Of a stretch of 64,000 nt of DNA, positions 42,899 to 53,243 are shown piece after piece. Source of the stretch: Ascarosepion bandense (taxonomy: Eukaryota > Mollusca > Cephalopoda > Sepiida > Sepiidae); NCBI GenBank assembly GCA_037127315.1, contig JBBBDQ010001269.1, positions 1,502,501 through 1,566,500 of the forward strand. The letters run 5' to 3'. The notes beneath the pieces were generated by a model that did not search any database, was not told where the DNA came from, and saw only the letters and a list, made by a program, of their open reading frames with translations. Every line of letters starts with the position of its first letter. The first letter of the stretch is position 1. The position numbers and the translations under genes were made by a program.

Positions 42899-43212
42899 GA
42901 ATGTGCGTTGTGGTGCAATGGATATCAACTCGGAACAAGAGATTGGAGTGCCGAGTTCGAATTCCGGTTGAATTAGTTGCATTCACTTATGCACAAATAC
43001 CCTTGGGAAAGGTTGTAATCCGTCTCTTCACTCCAGCTATGGGCTAAATAAGAGGACAGATTGAGTTTTATAGCCTTGGCTGGCAACCAGTCTACCGCAG
43101 AAAGCAATGGCAACCTACTGCGGGATAATCTTCTGCCCAGTCACTCATATCCCTTTCCAGACATGATCTCCCTAAACATGTATTACGTATGGTACTTAAC
43201 TGACTGACTGAT
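42899..43212 (+). mobile_element. SINE A, single unit, well preserved
   Basis: Head GTGCGTTGTGGTGCAATGG, box B GAGTTCGAATTCC, CORE-like CCCTTGGGAAAGGTTGTAATC, tail CTACCGCAGAAAGCAATGG, ending CTTAACTGACTGACTGA. A good reference copy for the family. Confidence 0.93.
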
Positions 43213-43404
43213 TTCAGAAAGTAACTCACAGTGAAAAGACTTTCAGTACTGTCTAATATGTACATAAAAATTACAAACTTTACACACATACAGGCAAAGA
43301 AGTGGTAGTGTAAATTTCATTGGTTGATATATAGTTAACATTTTCAATATAATTCCTTCAGAGTTGGACCAGAAACTTTTCAGCGAACTCTACAAATATG
43401 TTAC

Positions 43405-43424
43405 TACGTGAGTGCGTTTGTGCG

Positions 43425-43455
<31 letters not shown>
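43405..43455. repeat. (GT)n microsatellite
   Basis: Imperfect GT repeats. Confidence 0.95.
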
Positions 43456-43499
43456 TCTCATCGCTTGTCATGTTTTTTCCTGTGTTGTAAACAAAGAAA

Positions 43500-43905
43500 A
43501 GTGTTATGAACTCTTACATGAAATCTGTCCTCCTATACGGTAGGGAATGCCGGATAATCAGCTCAAATATGAAGGAGAGACTCGAAGCAATGTGGTTCTA
43601 CATTTGGATGCCGAGAGAACCATTGACCGATTATGTTAGCAATGGTGAGATTTTGGAGAGTATGGAAACAAAAAAAGAAACATACTTAACATCAAGAAGA
43701 GACAGTTGATGTTTCTGAGACACGTAATGAGGAAGGAGGGCTTGAAGATTCTGATACTCACAGAACGGATAGAGTGGCATGGGAAAACAGCACGTGACAT
43801 ACTTGATGCTCTTAAGCAAATGGATCGTAGAGCTGGGTTTGGGAGAAATAACAATAAAAATATATTATGAGCAAAAAAGAACAAGAAGATCTGCTGTGAC
43901 ACGAC
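43500..43905 (+). pseudogene. RTE-like LINE C-terminal fragment
   Basis: The frame 43506-43709 reads MKSVLLYGRECRIISSNMKE, LEAMWFYIWMPREPLTDYVS, then after a frameshift LMFLRHVMRKEGLKIL, TERIEWHGKTARD. It has no RT core and no clear (GAA)n tail. Confidence 0.78.
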
Positions 43906-43909
43906 ACAT

Positions 43910-44144
43910 TAAAAAACAAGAAAACTTAATATTATATTCGCCCATGCCAAGATATAATTATTTATGTTCATGAAAACAAGTGTCTTCAATATGGCACAGT
44001 TTTAAAGGCACTGTATTTTCCTTCCAGAATACATCGTTAAACCTAAACCAATGATCGCTGGTCTGATATTCGTAGTGAATGAGCACATTAAGCTTCAGTC
44101 TATATAATGCTCCCTTCTCACTACATGTTAATAAATTGTTTTTT
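43910..44144. other. Spacer
   Basis: No feature recognised. Confidence 0.35.
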
Positions 44145-44395
44145 TTTTTAATCGTATCACACCGAGCAAGGCGGTAACGCCACTGATGTGCAGGGGGCTA
44201 CGTAATAGTGAGAAGATTGGAAACGAGAAAGCCGGAAACCACATCCTAAGCAGGGAACAAGGGATAAGCCTCTTAACCTGTTCAATAGACATGGGTGGAG
44301 TGTGAACCGGGCGATAGATAGATCTATCTACTCCAATTGAAAAAAAAAACAAAGTGAGAAGATTGGAAAAGAGAAAGCCGGAAACCACATTAAAA
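44145..44395 (-). mobile_element. Head-tail LINE derivative, copy 2, plus partial upstream duplicate
   Basis: On minus: GGAGTAGATAGATCTATC, CGCCCGGTTCAC, CATGTCTATTGAACAGG, GGATGTGGTTTCCGGC, CCAATCTTCTCACTATTACG, then the 3' tail CCCCCTGCACATCAGTGGCG, ending in a poly(A) complement at 44141-44150. A partial copy of the junction segment (TTTCCGGCTTTCTCTTTTCC, AATCTTCTCAC) lies at 44354-44393 upstream of the head. Confidence 0.82.
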
Positions 44396-44434
44396 ATATG
44401 TTCTTATGATCTTAATTACATTTGCAACTGAATG

Positions 44435-44700
44435 AACTCTTATACTTTGAATCAAGAAAAGACAGATCGAATTTCTTGACCACATAATGAGAATGGGTGG
44501 GGGTTTAAAAAACTTCACCCTCACTTGGTATTTCCAGCGCAGGAGAAATAGAGCAAAACATCGATCCACTTTACGCATGAGTTTATAAAAAGGAATGAGA
44601 CATGCGGGTCGAGCAGAAGAAATTTTACTAAGAGCCACACGAGATAGGAAGATGTGGAGAGGCATGATTGCCTATGTCCGGAAAACGAACAAAGATATAA
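44435..44700 (+). pseudogene. RTE-like LINE C-terminal fragment
   Basis: RQIEFLDHIMRMGGGLKNF, LTWYFQRRRNRAKHRSTL, and ILLRATRDRKMWRGMIAYVR in plus frames, ending near AACGAACAAAGAT. It is the end of the family's ORF. Confidence 0.75.
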
Positions 44701-45440
44701 AAAAAATTTAATTCAGTAATAACAGGTAGTATAATTTAATAAATTCAGGAAAAAATCTCATTGACAAAAAATCGGAGAAAAATTCTACGAACGTAGGAAA
44801 AGCTTAATACAAAATAAAAGGATTGAAAATTTAATATTGGATAGCTTAGCAGGAATTTCTAAGGTCATCTTCAGTTAAATGAAAAAAAAATAAAGAAATA
44901 TAAAGACTTTAGAGTTTAGAAGCAGCACTGGTAATTATTAGCTATGCACTGAACCAATACTAGCAATATTGGAATTAAATATGCATGATAGGCTACTGAA
45001 TAAAACATTGGATTTGGTTGACAAGTGTAAACTTAGAAATAAATAAACGATATTAAAATCTGTTTGCTTGTGTCTCGGTATTCATGGGCATTGTTCTATT
45101 CTTTGACAGGGTATTTCAGTTCCGTATTTCCCTTTTTTCTGGGTAAGCGATTCTATCAATGCCATTTTTTTTTCACCATTATTAGGATCGTTTCTTCCTT
45201 TCTCGTTCGATGAATCGTCTTAGGCTGGCTTCAAAGCTTAAAAACGAGGTCAAAGTGAACTATTATGACTTAGACGTTTTGCTCACTGGATTCTATTTCT
45301 ATTCTTGGTCGGCTTTCTTACTGTAAACTTTTAAATGATTGAGTGTTTTGCATCTTCCTAAAAGGAATCAGGGTTTTTTTTTTGTTTTTGTTTTTTTGAT
45401 GGCTGTTATTTTTGTCTTCCATATTCTTTCTGGTGGCTTA
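44700..45440. other. No feature recognised
   Basis: AT-rich spacer. Confidence 0.5.
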
Positions 45441-45499
45441 GATCCGGTTTCTTTTGATTTATGATTTTTCTATTTTCGAGCTGTCAATAATTCTACAGC

Positions 45500-45552
45500 A
45501 AACACTCTCACACACACAGGCACGCACACACACGCACACACACGCACACAGA
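45500..45552. repeat. (CA)n microsatellite
   Basis: CA repeats with CG interruptions. Confidence 0.95.
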
Positions 45553-45554
45553 GA

Positions 45555-46496
45555 GTTTCTTCTTTTATGTGCCATATTCTTTCAGAACGTAGGCGATCAT
45601 GGCTTTCCACATCTCCCTATCCCTGGTGGCTCTTAGCACGCTTTCTCTTGTTACACCATGCAATCCACGTTCTGTCATCCATTATCTGAAGCCCGTAAAT
45701 CTAGAATATAAATGTATAGAAACTAACATGGCCACAAAATGAGGCATCAGTTTATATATTGATTATAATATAAAATTGATCCCCCACTTTATACGCACAT
45801 TATAATTTCTTATAAACAGATGGCATATATATTCTTCTTCTATGTGCCCTGTCCTTTCAAGACGTTGGCGATCATGGCTTTCCACGTCTCCCTATCTCCA
45901 TTATATTCGCAGCATCCTTCTGTAGAACCACATTTCAGCTGCTTCAAGTTTTACTTCATCTTCGAAGATATTGTCCAACATTCACTACCATATTGAATAA
46001 CCGACATCACATAGCAATCCAGTACTCTCCTCTTTGTTTCTAGGGAAATATTCCTATTCTTTTTCTATGTGTCATGTTCCTTCAGGAAGTAGGCAATCAT
46101 GGCGGGCAACAACTCCCTATCTCTTGTAGCTCTTAACAACCTTTCTCTTGGTAAACTCTTGCAACACCTGCTTTGCCCTCCATTTGTTCAAACGTATGAA
46201 ATATGTCACGCGTTGCTTCCCCTGTCTATATCGGTTTTGTAAGTATCACATTCTCCAAGCCTTATATTCTCATTACGTGACTAGGAAACATAAGCTGTAT
46301 TTTTTAATGTCAAGTATTAATTTTCTTTTTCGTTTCTATCTTTTCCAAAACTTTATCGTTGCTCAAATGTTCGGTCCACGGTATATTCAACATCCTTCTG
46401 TAGAACCAAATTTCGGTTGCTTTAAGTGTTTCCTTCATTTTTTATGAGATTGCCCAGCATTCACTTCCAGAAATCGCTTCTTTGTTTCCAGCCAAA

Positions 46497-46549
<53 letters not shown>

Positions 46550-46870
46550 CTTCTCTGGCATTCATCCTTGGACATGTCAATAAGTCTTCGAGTCTCAGTA
46601 TCTAACTTTCCGTCCTCTATTAAAATACTTTTCAGGTATTTAACTTTTTGTACTTTCTCTAATTTAATAATCCCCTCCTGTAATTGGCATTTTGGGCTCC
46701 TCTGTGTACTGATGATCATACGTTCAGTTATCTTATAGTTACTTTGTAGCCTTTCTTTCTGCTTTATTTAACTAACTTCTCTAGGTGGCCTTTTCGTTTC
46801 CTCTCAGTATCTGTGTCTGCTATCAGCACTGTATCATCTGAGTATCTTATATTATTCAGATTTTAGCCGC
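45555..46870 (-). mobile_element. RTE-like LINE, several 3' pieces with hairpin linker
   Basis: A tail copy (45555-45690), linker with palindrome (45743-45790) and TTTCTATACATTTATATTC, a second tail start (about 45838) joined to post-RT sequence (45900-46050), then another tail (46060) running into the post-RT and late RT region (to 46870). The frame 46435-46719 (minus) reads MIISTQRSPKCQLQEGIIKL, VQKVKYLKSILIEDGKLDTE, RRLIDMSKDECQ. A (CT)n tract (46504-46548) interrupts it. Confidence 0.82.
46504..46548. repeat. (CT)n microsatellite inside the LINE
   Basis: A pure CT repeat expanding within former coding sequence, giving an Arg/Glu run in the minus frame. Confidence 0.97.
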
Positions 46871-46874
46871 AAAT

Positions 46875-47765
46875 TCTCGTATAATATGACAAGTTTTAAT
46901 CTTAATTTTCATTTGTCTGTGAGTCTGTGTATCTGTGTGTCTCCATTCTAACGAACCCTGCTCCTCTAAAATCGTTGGTCTCATTTTTACCAAAATTAGG
47001 TCATTTGTCGATTATATCATGATCCTTTGCTGTACGCAAAAATTTTTCGAAGGCTTAAAATTTCTGAACTCTTCTCCTTATGCGAATTCAACCATAATCG
47101 CGTAACTTGCTGAGCAAGGTCCGAACCTTTGATGTACACTATTTTTTTTAATCAATGTATAGTGTTTGTCAAAAATCAACGACAAACATAATCTCGAGTG
47201 GACTTTTGAACACTTTTATGGATCTCTCAAAAATGTATCACTCAAAATCAACCAAAATCGAGTTGCTACTAGATCAAGGACTGATTTCTTGATACGCGAA
47301 CAAACATTTTGATTGACACAAGAATAGGGCAAAACTTAATTGAACATTTTGCTTTTTGTCATCGTCTATTTCTCTGAAACTCGTATTTGTATTCCAACAA
47401 AAGTCGAATCATTTTTGCAACTCCTACCTTATTATATACTATAACAATTTCCGGTTTTCTACAAGGTGCCAAACCTTCTGACGTTGCAGAAACAATGCAT
47501 CCATTTCTTCCGCGTCACAAGGTCATCGCATCCCATTACAGGCTCCCGGAATGCCCGCCCTTATTCTTCCAATTGTACATATATCATTAATGTTTATTCG
47601 CAATATTCAGCAAGCATAAATCTTGTTTTACAAATACAGCAAGAACCAATATTTACTTCGCATTTTTTAAATTACGAGTCCCGTACAGTAGCTTTTAAAT
47701 AAGCACTTAATCTTAGCAATTCAATATAACCACTAAAAAATCCAAGCAACACCGGACTATATAGC
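46875..47765. other. No feature recognised
   Basis: Unassigned. The CTGTGTGTCTCCATTCTAAC stretch near 46926 recalls the start of the Helitron-like repeats but has no matching end. Confidence 0.45.
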
Positions 47766-47792
47766 GAGTATATATATATATATATATATATT

Positions 47793-47848
47793 GTCATCCG
47801 CAGACAGATCAGTTTCGCCGTATTACAGCTCATCAGTACGGTTGGACT
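47793..47848 (-). ncRNA. Type I hammerhead ribozyme, family B
   Basis: Core CTGATGA (complement of 47830-47836), stem II GCTGT-AAT-ACGGC with one G-U pair, GAAA, stem III with one mismatch (ACTG/CTGT), triplet GTC, stem I CCGTA/TGCGG plus an outer GAC/GTC. Cleavage is predicted between 47803 and 47802. Confidence 0.82.
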
Positions 47849-48098
47849 CTGATTGCTTTTTTACCCATGATTGGAATCCGACCGAAATGGCGTCAGTCGG
47901 CGACTCATACCCCTGGGCTATGGGCATTCGGTGGAAGTAGGCAGACTTTTTAGCGAATATCATTATACGCGCCCAATAGCTAGAGCGCTCTAATTCATTT
48001 CACTGAATGAGCGATGCGTACATGCCAGAGTAGCTACTGTTTATCAAAGTCTACTATTTTTTCAGAGTGCTCAATCAGGGTGTGAGAGCGTAAATATT

Positions 48099-48154
48099 GT
48101 CATCCGCAGACAGATCTGTTTCGCCGTATCACAGCTCATCAGTACGGTTAGACT
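48099..48154 (-). ncRNA. Type I hammerhead ribozyme, family B
   Basis: Core complement of 48136-48142, stem II GCTGT-GAT-ACGGC, GAAA, stem III ACAG-AT-CTGT, triplet GTC, stem I CCGTA (complement of 48143-48147) with TGCGG (complement of 48104-48108). All core bases are present. Cleavage is predicted between 48109 and 48108. Confidence 0.88.
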
Positions 48155-48369
48155 CCAACTGCTTTTTACCCAGGATTGAAACCCGACGGAAATGGCGTCA
48201 GTCGGCGACTCATACCCATGGGCTATGGGCGTTCGGATAGATAATTGTGTTTAAATATTTATTGAGAGACAATAGCTATCTTCACTTGCTTTCTGAGAAA
48301 AAATAGTCCGTGAGTTCATCTAGTTAAAGCCACTTGCCTTGACACTTTTGTGTTTATTCAGCATTCACA

Positions 48370-48990
48370 GGTCCCACCTGTGTCTTATATTACAACTATG
48401 GTAAGCTGACATAATCCTAGCGCATACCATGATTTTAACGCCACCTTGTTGGCGTTTTAAAAAATTCTTAATCATGTTGCTTGCAAACTCATCCTCGAGA
48501 TCACTCATCGGGCCAATCGAAGGTGATCCTTGATTCGTCTGTCAAAAGCAATTCACTGAAATCAGTTTTCATGTAATTTTTGCCCACTGCAATCTCTCTT
48601 TCTTATGTTATCTTTGTTAAAATGGGTTTTTTATTTGATTTTTTACATCATCTAACTTCATTAATGCTTTACACCTTGTCACCCTTGACACCATTGGAGC
48701 TCCAGCGGGCGCAAATATAAAAGAACTTGACGCATTTGGGTTTCTTATTAATTCTCTTCGGATGTGTGATAGATCTCGCTTTGTTAAATTCCTGAATTCA
48801 GCCTGAGACTTTTTTTCTTTGGTTGAATTCCCATTTGACATATTTTCTTGATTGTTCGATGATCACTTTTCAAATCCTTAGAAATTTGAAGGGAAGACTT
48901 TTCTTTGCTAATTTCTTAGATTATATAGTTTATTTTATTCAATGTTAGTTCTTTTTTACGAGTCCTAATACTAAATTCTAGTTCTTGCAA
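48370..48990 (-). pseudogene. Tc1-like transposase fragment
   Basis: From about 48990: RTRKKELTLNKINYII, EKSSLQISKDLKSDHRTIKK (first helix-turn-helix), then the frame 48617-48841 with NLTKRDLSHIRRELIRNPNA and VSRVTRCKALMKLDDVKNQI (second DNA-binding part), then after a frameshift NYMKTDFSELLLTDESRITF with the first catalytic Asp. The rest degrades near 48440. It lacks the DDE end and recognisable terminal repeats. It would have cut and pasted DNA at TA; now inactive. Confidence 0.8.
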
Positions 48991-48999
48991 ATAATCTCT

Positions 49000-49440
49000 T
49001 GACCTTGCAAATTGCTATAATTATTGAAAAAAATACTAAATATCAATCTGAAATTGAAAATTGGGTCTTCATTGCTTTCATGCTTACTCGCTATACGTAA
49101 TAGTACAAATTATTTAATTGGATAACGCATATCTAAGTATTTTACATAAGATATTTGACAATAATTCTTTCGCGTATAATCTCAAGATGCAGTTTAAATC
49201 TCTAAAACCGGATTGCGCTCAGAAGGATTGTGTCAACTTGCGACATCGTTTTCAGGCACATTCCAAAAGAGCAACTGATGCAACTCCCCAAACCGATAAC
49301 GTCAAGGGGACGCCTTACTGACAAATCAAACAACGTGTAAAGAGTGTAGACGAACCCCTCTTGAATAAATGTTTTAATCTGTTCCTGACAATTGGCACAA
49401 GCATGAAACGGTGAGAAACAAAATGTTTATTTATTTTTAG
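49000..49440. other. Unassigned; one 67-aa frame
   Basis: The frame 49118-49321 (FKSLKPDCAQKDCVNLRHRF) is Cys- and Lys-containing but too short and unsupported. Confidence 0.3.
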
Positions 49441-49444
49441 CGTA

Positions 49445-49524
49445 CGTATATATATATAAGCAATCGGATATCTAACTGTACTAATGCGCTGTGATACAGC
49501 AAAATATTGCTATCTGTGGATGAC

Positions 49525-49570
<46 letters not shown>
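49445..49570 (+). mobile_element. Family B ribozyme SINE end, degenerate
   Basis: CAATCGGATATCTAACTGTA, CTAATGC (core lost) at 49481-49487, stem II GCTGTGATACAGC, AAAA, CTATCTGTGG, ATGACTATA, then (AT)n (49526-49552) and (GT)n. Confidence 0.65.
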
Positions 49571-49577
<7 letters not shown>

Positions 49578-49765
49578 ATTCATTTGAAAACGAGATATAT
49601 TACGCAGGTGGTAGAAACCTGGTTTGCTTAATATAACTTGTTTACAAATGAATTATATTCAAAAGCACTACAATATAATTGTATTGAACACTTTTTGATA
49701 CAGTTGTGTACTGGTTTACTTTAATTATTACAAAAAACTAAGTAACTAAATAAATATACTTCCGC
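49570..49765. repeat. Family C repeat, copy with GTATTGAACACTTT
   Basis: Foldback arms (CATTTGAAAACGAG / CTTGTTTACAAATG) around GGTAGAAACCTGG. The GTATTGAACACTTT block is at 49681-49694. The ribozyme core is deleted. Confidence 0.6.
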
Positions 49766-49774
49766 TCTCGCACG

Positions 49775-50054
49775 CCGATTGAACACTATTGAGAAGTTGT
49801 ACTTTGAAAACTGTAACTTCTCACACATTTACGCAGAGTTCATTCAATAATGAATTTCAAAACTCTCGGCTACTGTCGTGTGTTTACTTTTAACACGATG
49901 AAATCTACCTTCTCCAACCGAGTGACCATAGCTTAGAGGTTAGAATTGCCGACTGATGTCAATTCGGTCGGGTTTCAGTCCTGGCTAGAAACAATCGGAT
50001 GTGTAACTGTACTGATGAGCTGTGATACAGCGAAGCAGGCCTGTCTGTGGATGG

Positions 50055-50090
<36 letters not shown>
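49775..50090 (+). mobile_element. Family B ribozyme SINE, one unit
   Basis: It begins after family C with GCACGCCGATTGAACACT. Box A is CATAGCTTAGAGGTTAG and box B GGGTTTCAGTCCTGG. The hammerhead follows, then ATGGCTATA and (AT)n (50056-50089). Confidence 0.8.
50001..50056 (+). ncRNA. Hammerhead, family B, GAAA changed to GAAG
   Basis: CTGATGA 50012-50018, stem II GCTGT-GAT-ACAGC, then GAAG, stem III CAGGCCTG, triplet GTC, stem I TGTA/TGTG. The single core change at the A that pairs with U16.1 should impair cleavage. Confidence 0.65.
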
Positions 50091-50094
<4 letters not shown>

Positions 50095-50134
50095 ATTATT
50101 ATTATTATTATTATTAAACAGTTAGTGGTTAGAA

Positions 50135-50445
50135 TTAAATTCGACCAGTAAACACGTTTCTTAAAAAGTGCTCATTATATACTTAAGATTTAACATACAG
50201 TGCCAACGTCTCGGTATTTTCAGGCGTTATAGTTGGTCGATTTTTTGTTTTAATGGCATATCAACACCTCGGCGGGTCATTTACTGTCAACTAAATTTTA
50301 TTTATTTATTGCTGGTAATACCTTTTTCTTTCCACAATTTATTGTTGTTTATTTATTTTTTTAGATCAGTTTGTGTGTCGAGTAATTCTTTTTTTCTCTT
50401 CGAGTATCAAGATTCATTGGCATTTGTTTTTTAAGGGCGGAGTCA
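50135..50445. repeat. AT-associated repeat fragment
   Basis: AAAGTGCTCATTATAT (50165-50180) resembles the shared block. A TTTATT-rich segment follows. The 88-aa frame 50168-50434 is low-complexity. Confidence 0.35.
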
Positions 50446-50449
50446 CCAA

Positions 50450-50712
50450 GTCCTACCCTTGTTATTGAACCCATAACTGGAGGGAAAGTACTGATTAATA
50501 CCTTTCCCAAGGGTACCAGTGCTTAAGTGAATGCAGGGTATTTAATTGGAATTCGAACTCGGCTCACCAATTTCTCTTTCCCAGCCGATATCCACTGAAC
50601 CACAACTCACATCCGTCCGTAAACGCTTACAGCACTTGGTATTCCCAAGTGGTCTCCCATCTAAGTACTGTCCCGGCTCAACGTTGCTTAACTTCGGTGA
50701 TCAGACGTTATA
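50450..50712 (-). mobile_element. Chimeric SINE: 5S rRNA head fused to SINE A head/body, copy 1
   Basis: In sense (minus): a 5S rRNA 3' portion (about 50712-50632: TCTGATCACCGAAGTTAAGC, AGTACTTAGATGGGAGACC, TTGGGAATACCAAGTGCTGT), then ACGGACGGATGTGAGTTGTGG, the tRNA-like head with box B GAGTTCGAATTCC, and the CORE-like body to about 50450. The SINE A 3' tail is absent. It combines internal promoter elements of two pol III gene types. Confidence 0.88.
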
Positions 50713-50714
50713 GA

Positions 50715-50972
50715 TTTTGTACGCACAACAGGAATTTTAAAACACATAATAGGAAATTCAAAATAAAGGATAAATTATTTAAGATTAGCGAAGTATTATG
50801 CAAAATATTATGGTACATACTTTCATCCGGATTTGTACGAATATACTTTCTGTGTATACATCTAGACTTTATAATTTGTGCGTTTAAAATATTTAGGGAA
50901 TGTGTTAATCTCTAACGCCTAATGATATCGAAAGGTTGAAAGCATGGAATCGTAATCGGCTGATGTTTCTAA

Positions 50973-50975
<3 letters not shown>
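50715..50975. other. No gene supported
   Basis: The 88-aa frame 50649-50915 overlaps the SINE and continues into AT-rich sequence; not supported. Confidence 0.4.
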
Positions 50976-51018
<43 letters not shown>

Positions 51019-51282
51019 AGTGAATAAGGAACAAAGAAAAATTTACAACGTCCAAAACATTAAATTAAAACAGCGCTCGATATATAATATATAGCTGTGA
51101 ATATCTATCATAAGTTATAGTTTAGAACATATACAATTTTTTATCCATGGAAAGCTTCTTTACTTCTAAGAAAAGAGGCTTTCCATTCCTTTCAACATCA
51201 CCTGATGAGACATTTTAATTTCAATGTCGAAACAAAATGTACACTTTTTACTGGATAAAATTTGTACATTTTCTAAACTATA

Positions 51283-51333
<51 letters not shown>
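50976..51333 (+). repeat. Family K repeat between AT tracts, copy 3
   Basis: (AT)n 50978-51015 and 51286-51332. TTATAGTTTAGAA (about 51116) and its complement TTCTAAACTATAA (about 51270) form a foldback. A hammerhead with an intact core is inside. Confidence 0.65.
51195..51246 (+). ncRNA. Hammerhead motif, family K, intact core but unpaired stem I
   Basis: CTGATGA 51202-51208, stem II a perfect GACATT/AATGTC (51209-51214, 51223-51228), GAAA 51229-51232, stem III ACA/TGT, triplet GTA. The upstream ATCAC arm has lost its GTGAT partner, so it is probably inactive. Confidence 0.55.
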
Positions 51334-51334
<1 letters not shown>

Positions 51335-51335
<1 letters not shown>

Positions 51336-51623
51336 CGCTTTCACACCCTGATTGAGCACTCTGGAAGAGTGGGGGTCTTTGTAAACCGTAGCTACTTTGG
51401 CATATATGCATCGCTCATTCAATAATGAATTGGAGCCATCTAGCTTTTGGACGTGTTTATAGGCGTTAAAAAGCCTGCCTTCTTCTACTCGTGGCCTAGG
51501 GGTTGAATCGCCGACTGACGCCGATTCGGTCGAGTTTCGATCCTGGGTTATGAAGCGAACGGAGTCTAAGCCGTACTGATGAGCTGTTATACAGCGAAAC
51601 AGATCTGTCTGCGGATGGCTATA

Positions 51624-51673
<50 letters not shown>

Positions 51674-51675
51674 AA
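51335..51675 (+). mobile_element. Family B ribozyme SINE, complete unit between AT tracts
   Basis: Body CACACCCTGATTGAGCACTC (51342-51361), CGCTCATTCAATAATGAATT. tRNA-like head: box A TGGCCTAGGGG (51492-51502), box B GAGTTTCGATCCTGG (51532-51546). Hammerhead 51563-51620, then (AT)n (51625-51670). Unit length about 285 bp plus the AT tract. Confidence 0.88.
51563..51620 (+). ncRNA. Type I hammerhead ribozyme, family B, complete
   Basis: CTGATGA 51576-51582, stem II GCTGT-TAT-ACAGC 51583-51595, GAAA 51596-51599, stem III ACAG-AT-CTGT, triplet GTC ending at 51609, stem I CCGTA (51571-51575) with TGCGG (51610-51614), outer helix AGTC (51563-51566) with GGCT (51617-51620). Every conserved core base is present. 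Confidence 0.9.
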
Positions 51676-51679
51676 GTGA

Positions 51680-52190
51680 AATACTGGTGACCAAGGAGAA
51701 AACAGAGATATACATAGGCATTAGTAGGTAGACGCCATGCTCTCTTTCACTGAAAAAAATGATGTGAGATTAAAAAAAACATATCGGATCGATAGAACTG
51801 CATTAAGCACGCCAGAAAAAAGTTCTTCTATCTCATTCTTCCATTTATTACAAAGTTTTTATCTGTATATTGCCTCGCATTTTCTGATATGCTTTGTTTT
51901 TTTAAAATTATCTTTCTCTTTTATCTCCACTTTATTGACAAGCTTAAGTATACGTGATGTTATTCTCACCCTACCCCGGTCTCTACCCTCCCTTACTATT
52001 CTTCACATGCACACCAGAACGGAATTATCTGAGTTTAGTTTTCTACGACAAAAAGCAATATATAGATGGCAAAAATACCGCCTTTCATTGCGCTAAAATC
52101 GTGAGCGTCTACATATGAAATCAGTATTTACGTGCTTCAGCTTTAGTGCGGTGAAAAAACAATGACCTTTGATAAAAAATGTAATTACTC
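51680..52190. other. No gene supported
   Basis: A 119-aa frame at 51737-52096 is Ser/Leu-rich with no recognisable domain. Confidence 0.35.
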
Positions 52191-52194
52191 CTTT

Positions 52195-52660
52195 ATTTCA
52201 GATATTAAGTCACTGGTACCCTCGTCACAGGAATTTATTCGTGCAACCAGAGTGGCAACAAGGTCCCACTCATTTACAGTTAGATCAACCAAATGCAGCC
52301 GTCAATTCTACTCCCTCAGCTTCTTTTCTCGCATTTCCCCCCTGTGGAACTCCCTTCCATATACTTGTTTTCCTGACGACTACAACATCTAGGAATTTAA
52401 ATGTCATGTCAATACCCATATCTTATCCACTTGACACCAGTCCTTTATAGATCACCACATATAACTTGTTCTTTTCCTTTCTCTCTACCTTCGCAAATGT
52501 CTTCACACCTGTATTCCCATCCTTCTCTTGCTCCCTTCTCTGACACCCCCCGTAATTGGATCATCTTTCTCTTCATTCTCCTCCTGTCTAAACTTTTATT
52601 ATTATGTAGCCTCATGCGCATCAGTGGCTTGGAGTAAAACGATTAAAGAAAAATTAAATC
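52195..52660 (+). pseudogene. Jockey-like LINE 3' fragment
   Basis: The frame 52162-52392 contains DIKSLVPSSQEFIRATRVAT, TKCSRQFYSLSFFSRISPLW, NSLPYTCFPDDYNI. The 3' UTR follows with a shortened tail (ATGCGCATCAGTGGCTTGGA, GTAAAACGATTAAAG). Confidence 0.83.
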
Positions 52661-52756
52661 CATATGATTAAAACATGTGTGTAAGGGAAAATGAGTGTGT
52701 ATTAAATTTAAAACAACAGCAGTGAATTATGAGACGAGGTGCGAAACAGTGCGCAT

Positions 52757-52830
52757 ACATACATATATATATATATATATACATAAAGAGAGAGAGAGAG
52801 AGAGATACATATATACATATATACATATAT
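52757..52830. repeat. (AT)n/(GA)n/(CATATA)n microsatellite
   Basis: Compound simple repeats. Confidence 0.95.
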
Positions 52831-52832
52831 AT

Positions 52833-53065
52833 AACAAAAATTAAAGCAGACAATTTATTTCATGGTAAATCGGAGGTATGGCCTATTTTAGGCAAACCAT
52901 CATCAGCTTCCGTCTTTATTTTACAAAGGATTTTACATGAAAAAAGTATTTTACACATTCGTGTAAAATCCTTTGTAAAATAAAGACGGAAGCTGATGAT
53001 GGTCCGCCTGAAAAAGGCCCAAACTTCCGATTTACCATGAAATAAAATGTCTGTCTTAATTTTTG
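52833..53065. repeat. Foldback with hammerhead-like arms (no stem III)
   Basis: Left (minus) and right (plus) arms are inverted copies over ~95 bp around ATGAAAAAAGTATTTTACAC. Right arm: CGGAAG, CTGATGA (52993-52999), GCCT/AGGC, CAAA (expected GAAA), CTTCCG. The outer CGGAAG/CTTCCG helix is perfect, but stem III is absent. Confidence 0.75.
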
Positions 53066-53174
53066 TTATATTTGCTCTATATGTATTTATATACATATAT
53101 ATGTACAGCTATCTTAGAGAGTTATCCTACCACTGTATGTACAGTATACTCCTTTGGTTTCTTCTATACCCACA

Positions 53175-53184
53175 CTGCATGCTG

Positions 53185-53243
<59 letters not shown>

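Larger units (their letters stand above)
47769..48250 (-). mobile_element. Family B ribozyme SINE, head-to-tail dimer (period 306 bp)
   Basis: Two units in the same orientation. Each has a tRNA-like head (box A near 47926 and 48230; box B GGTTTCAATCC-type) and a hammerhead at its 3' end. The intervening body contains the complement of TGATTGAGCACTCT (near 48065) and GAATGAGCGATGCGTA. An (AT)n tract (47769-47791) closes the 3' end. A transcript would be cut at both sites, releasing a ~306-nt monomer. Confidence 0.85.

Noticed and set aside
50632..50712. Functional 5S rRNA gene
   Set aside because: Only part of the molecule is present, and it is fused to a SINE in three places.
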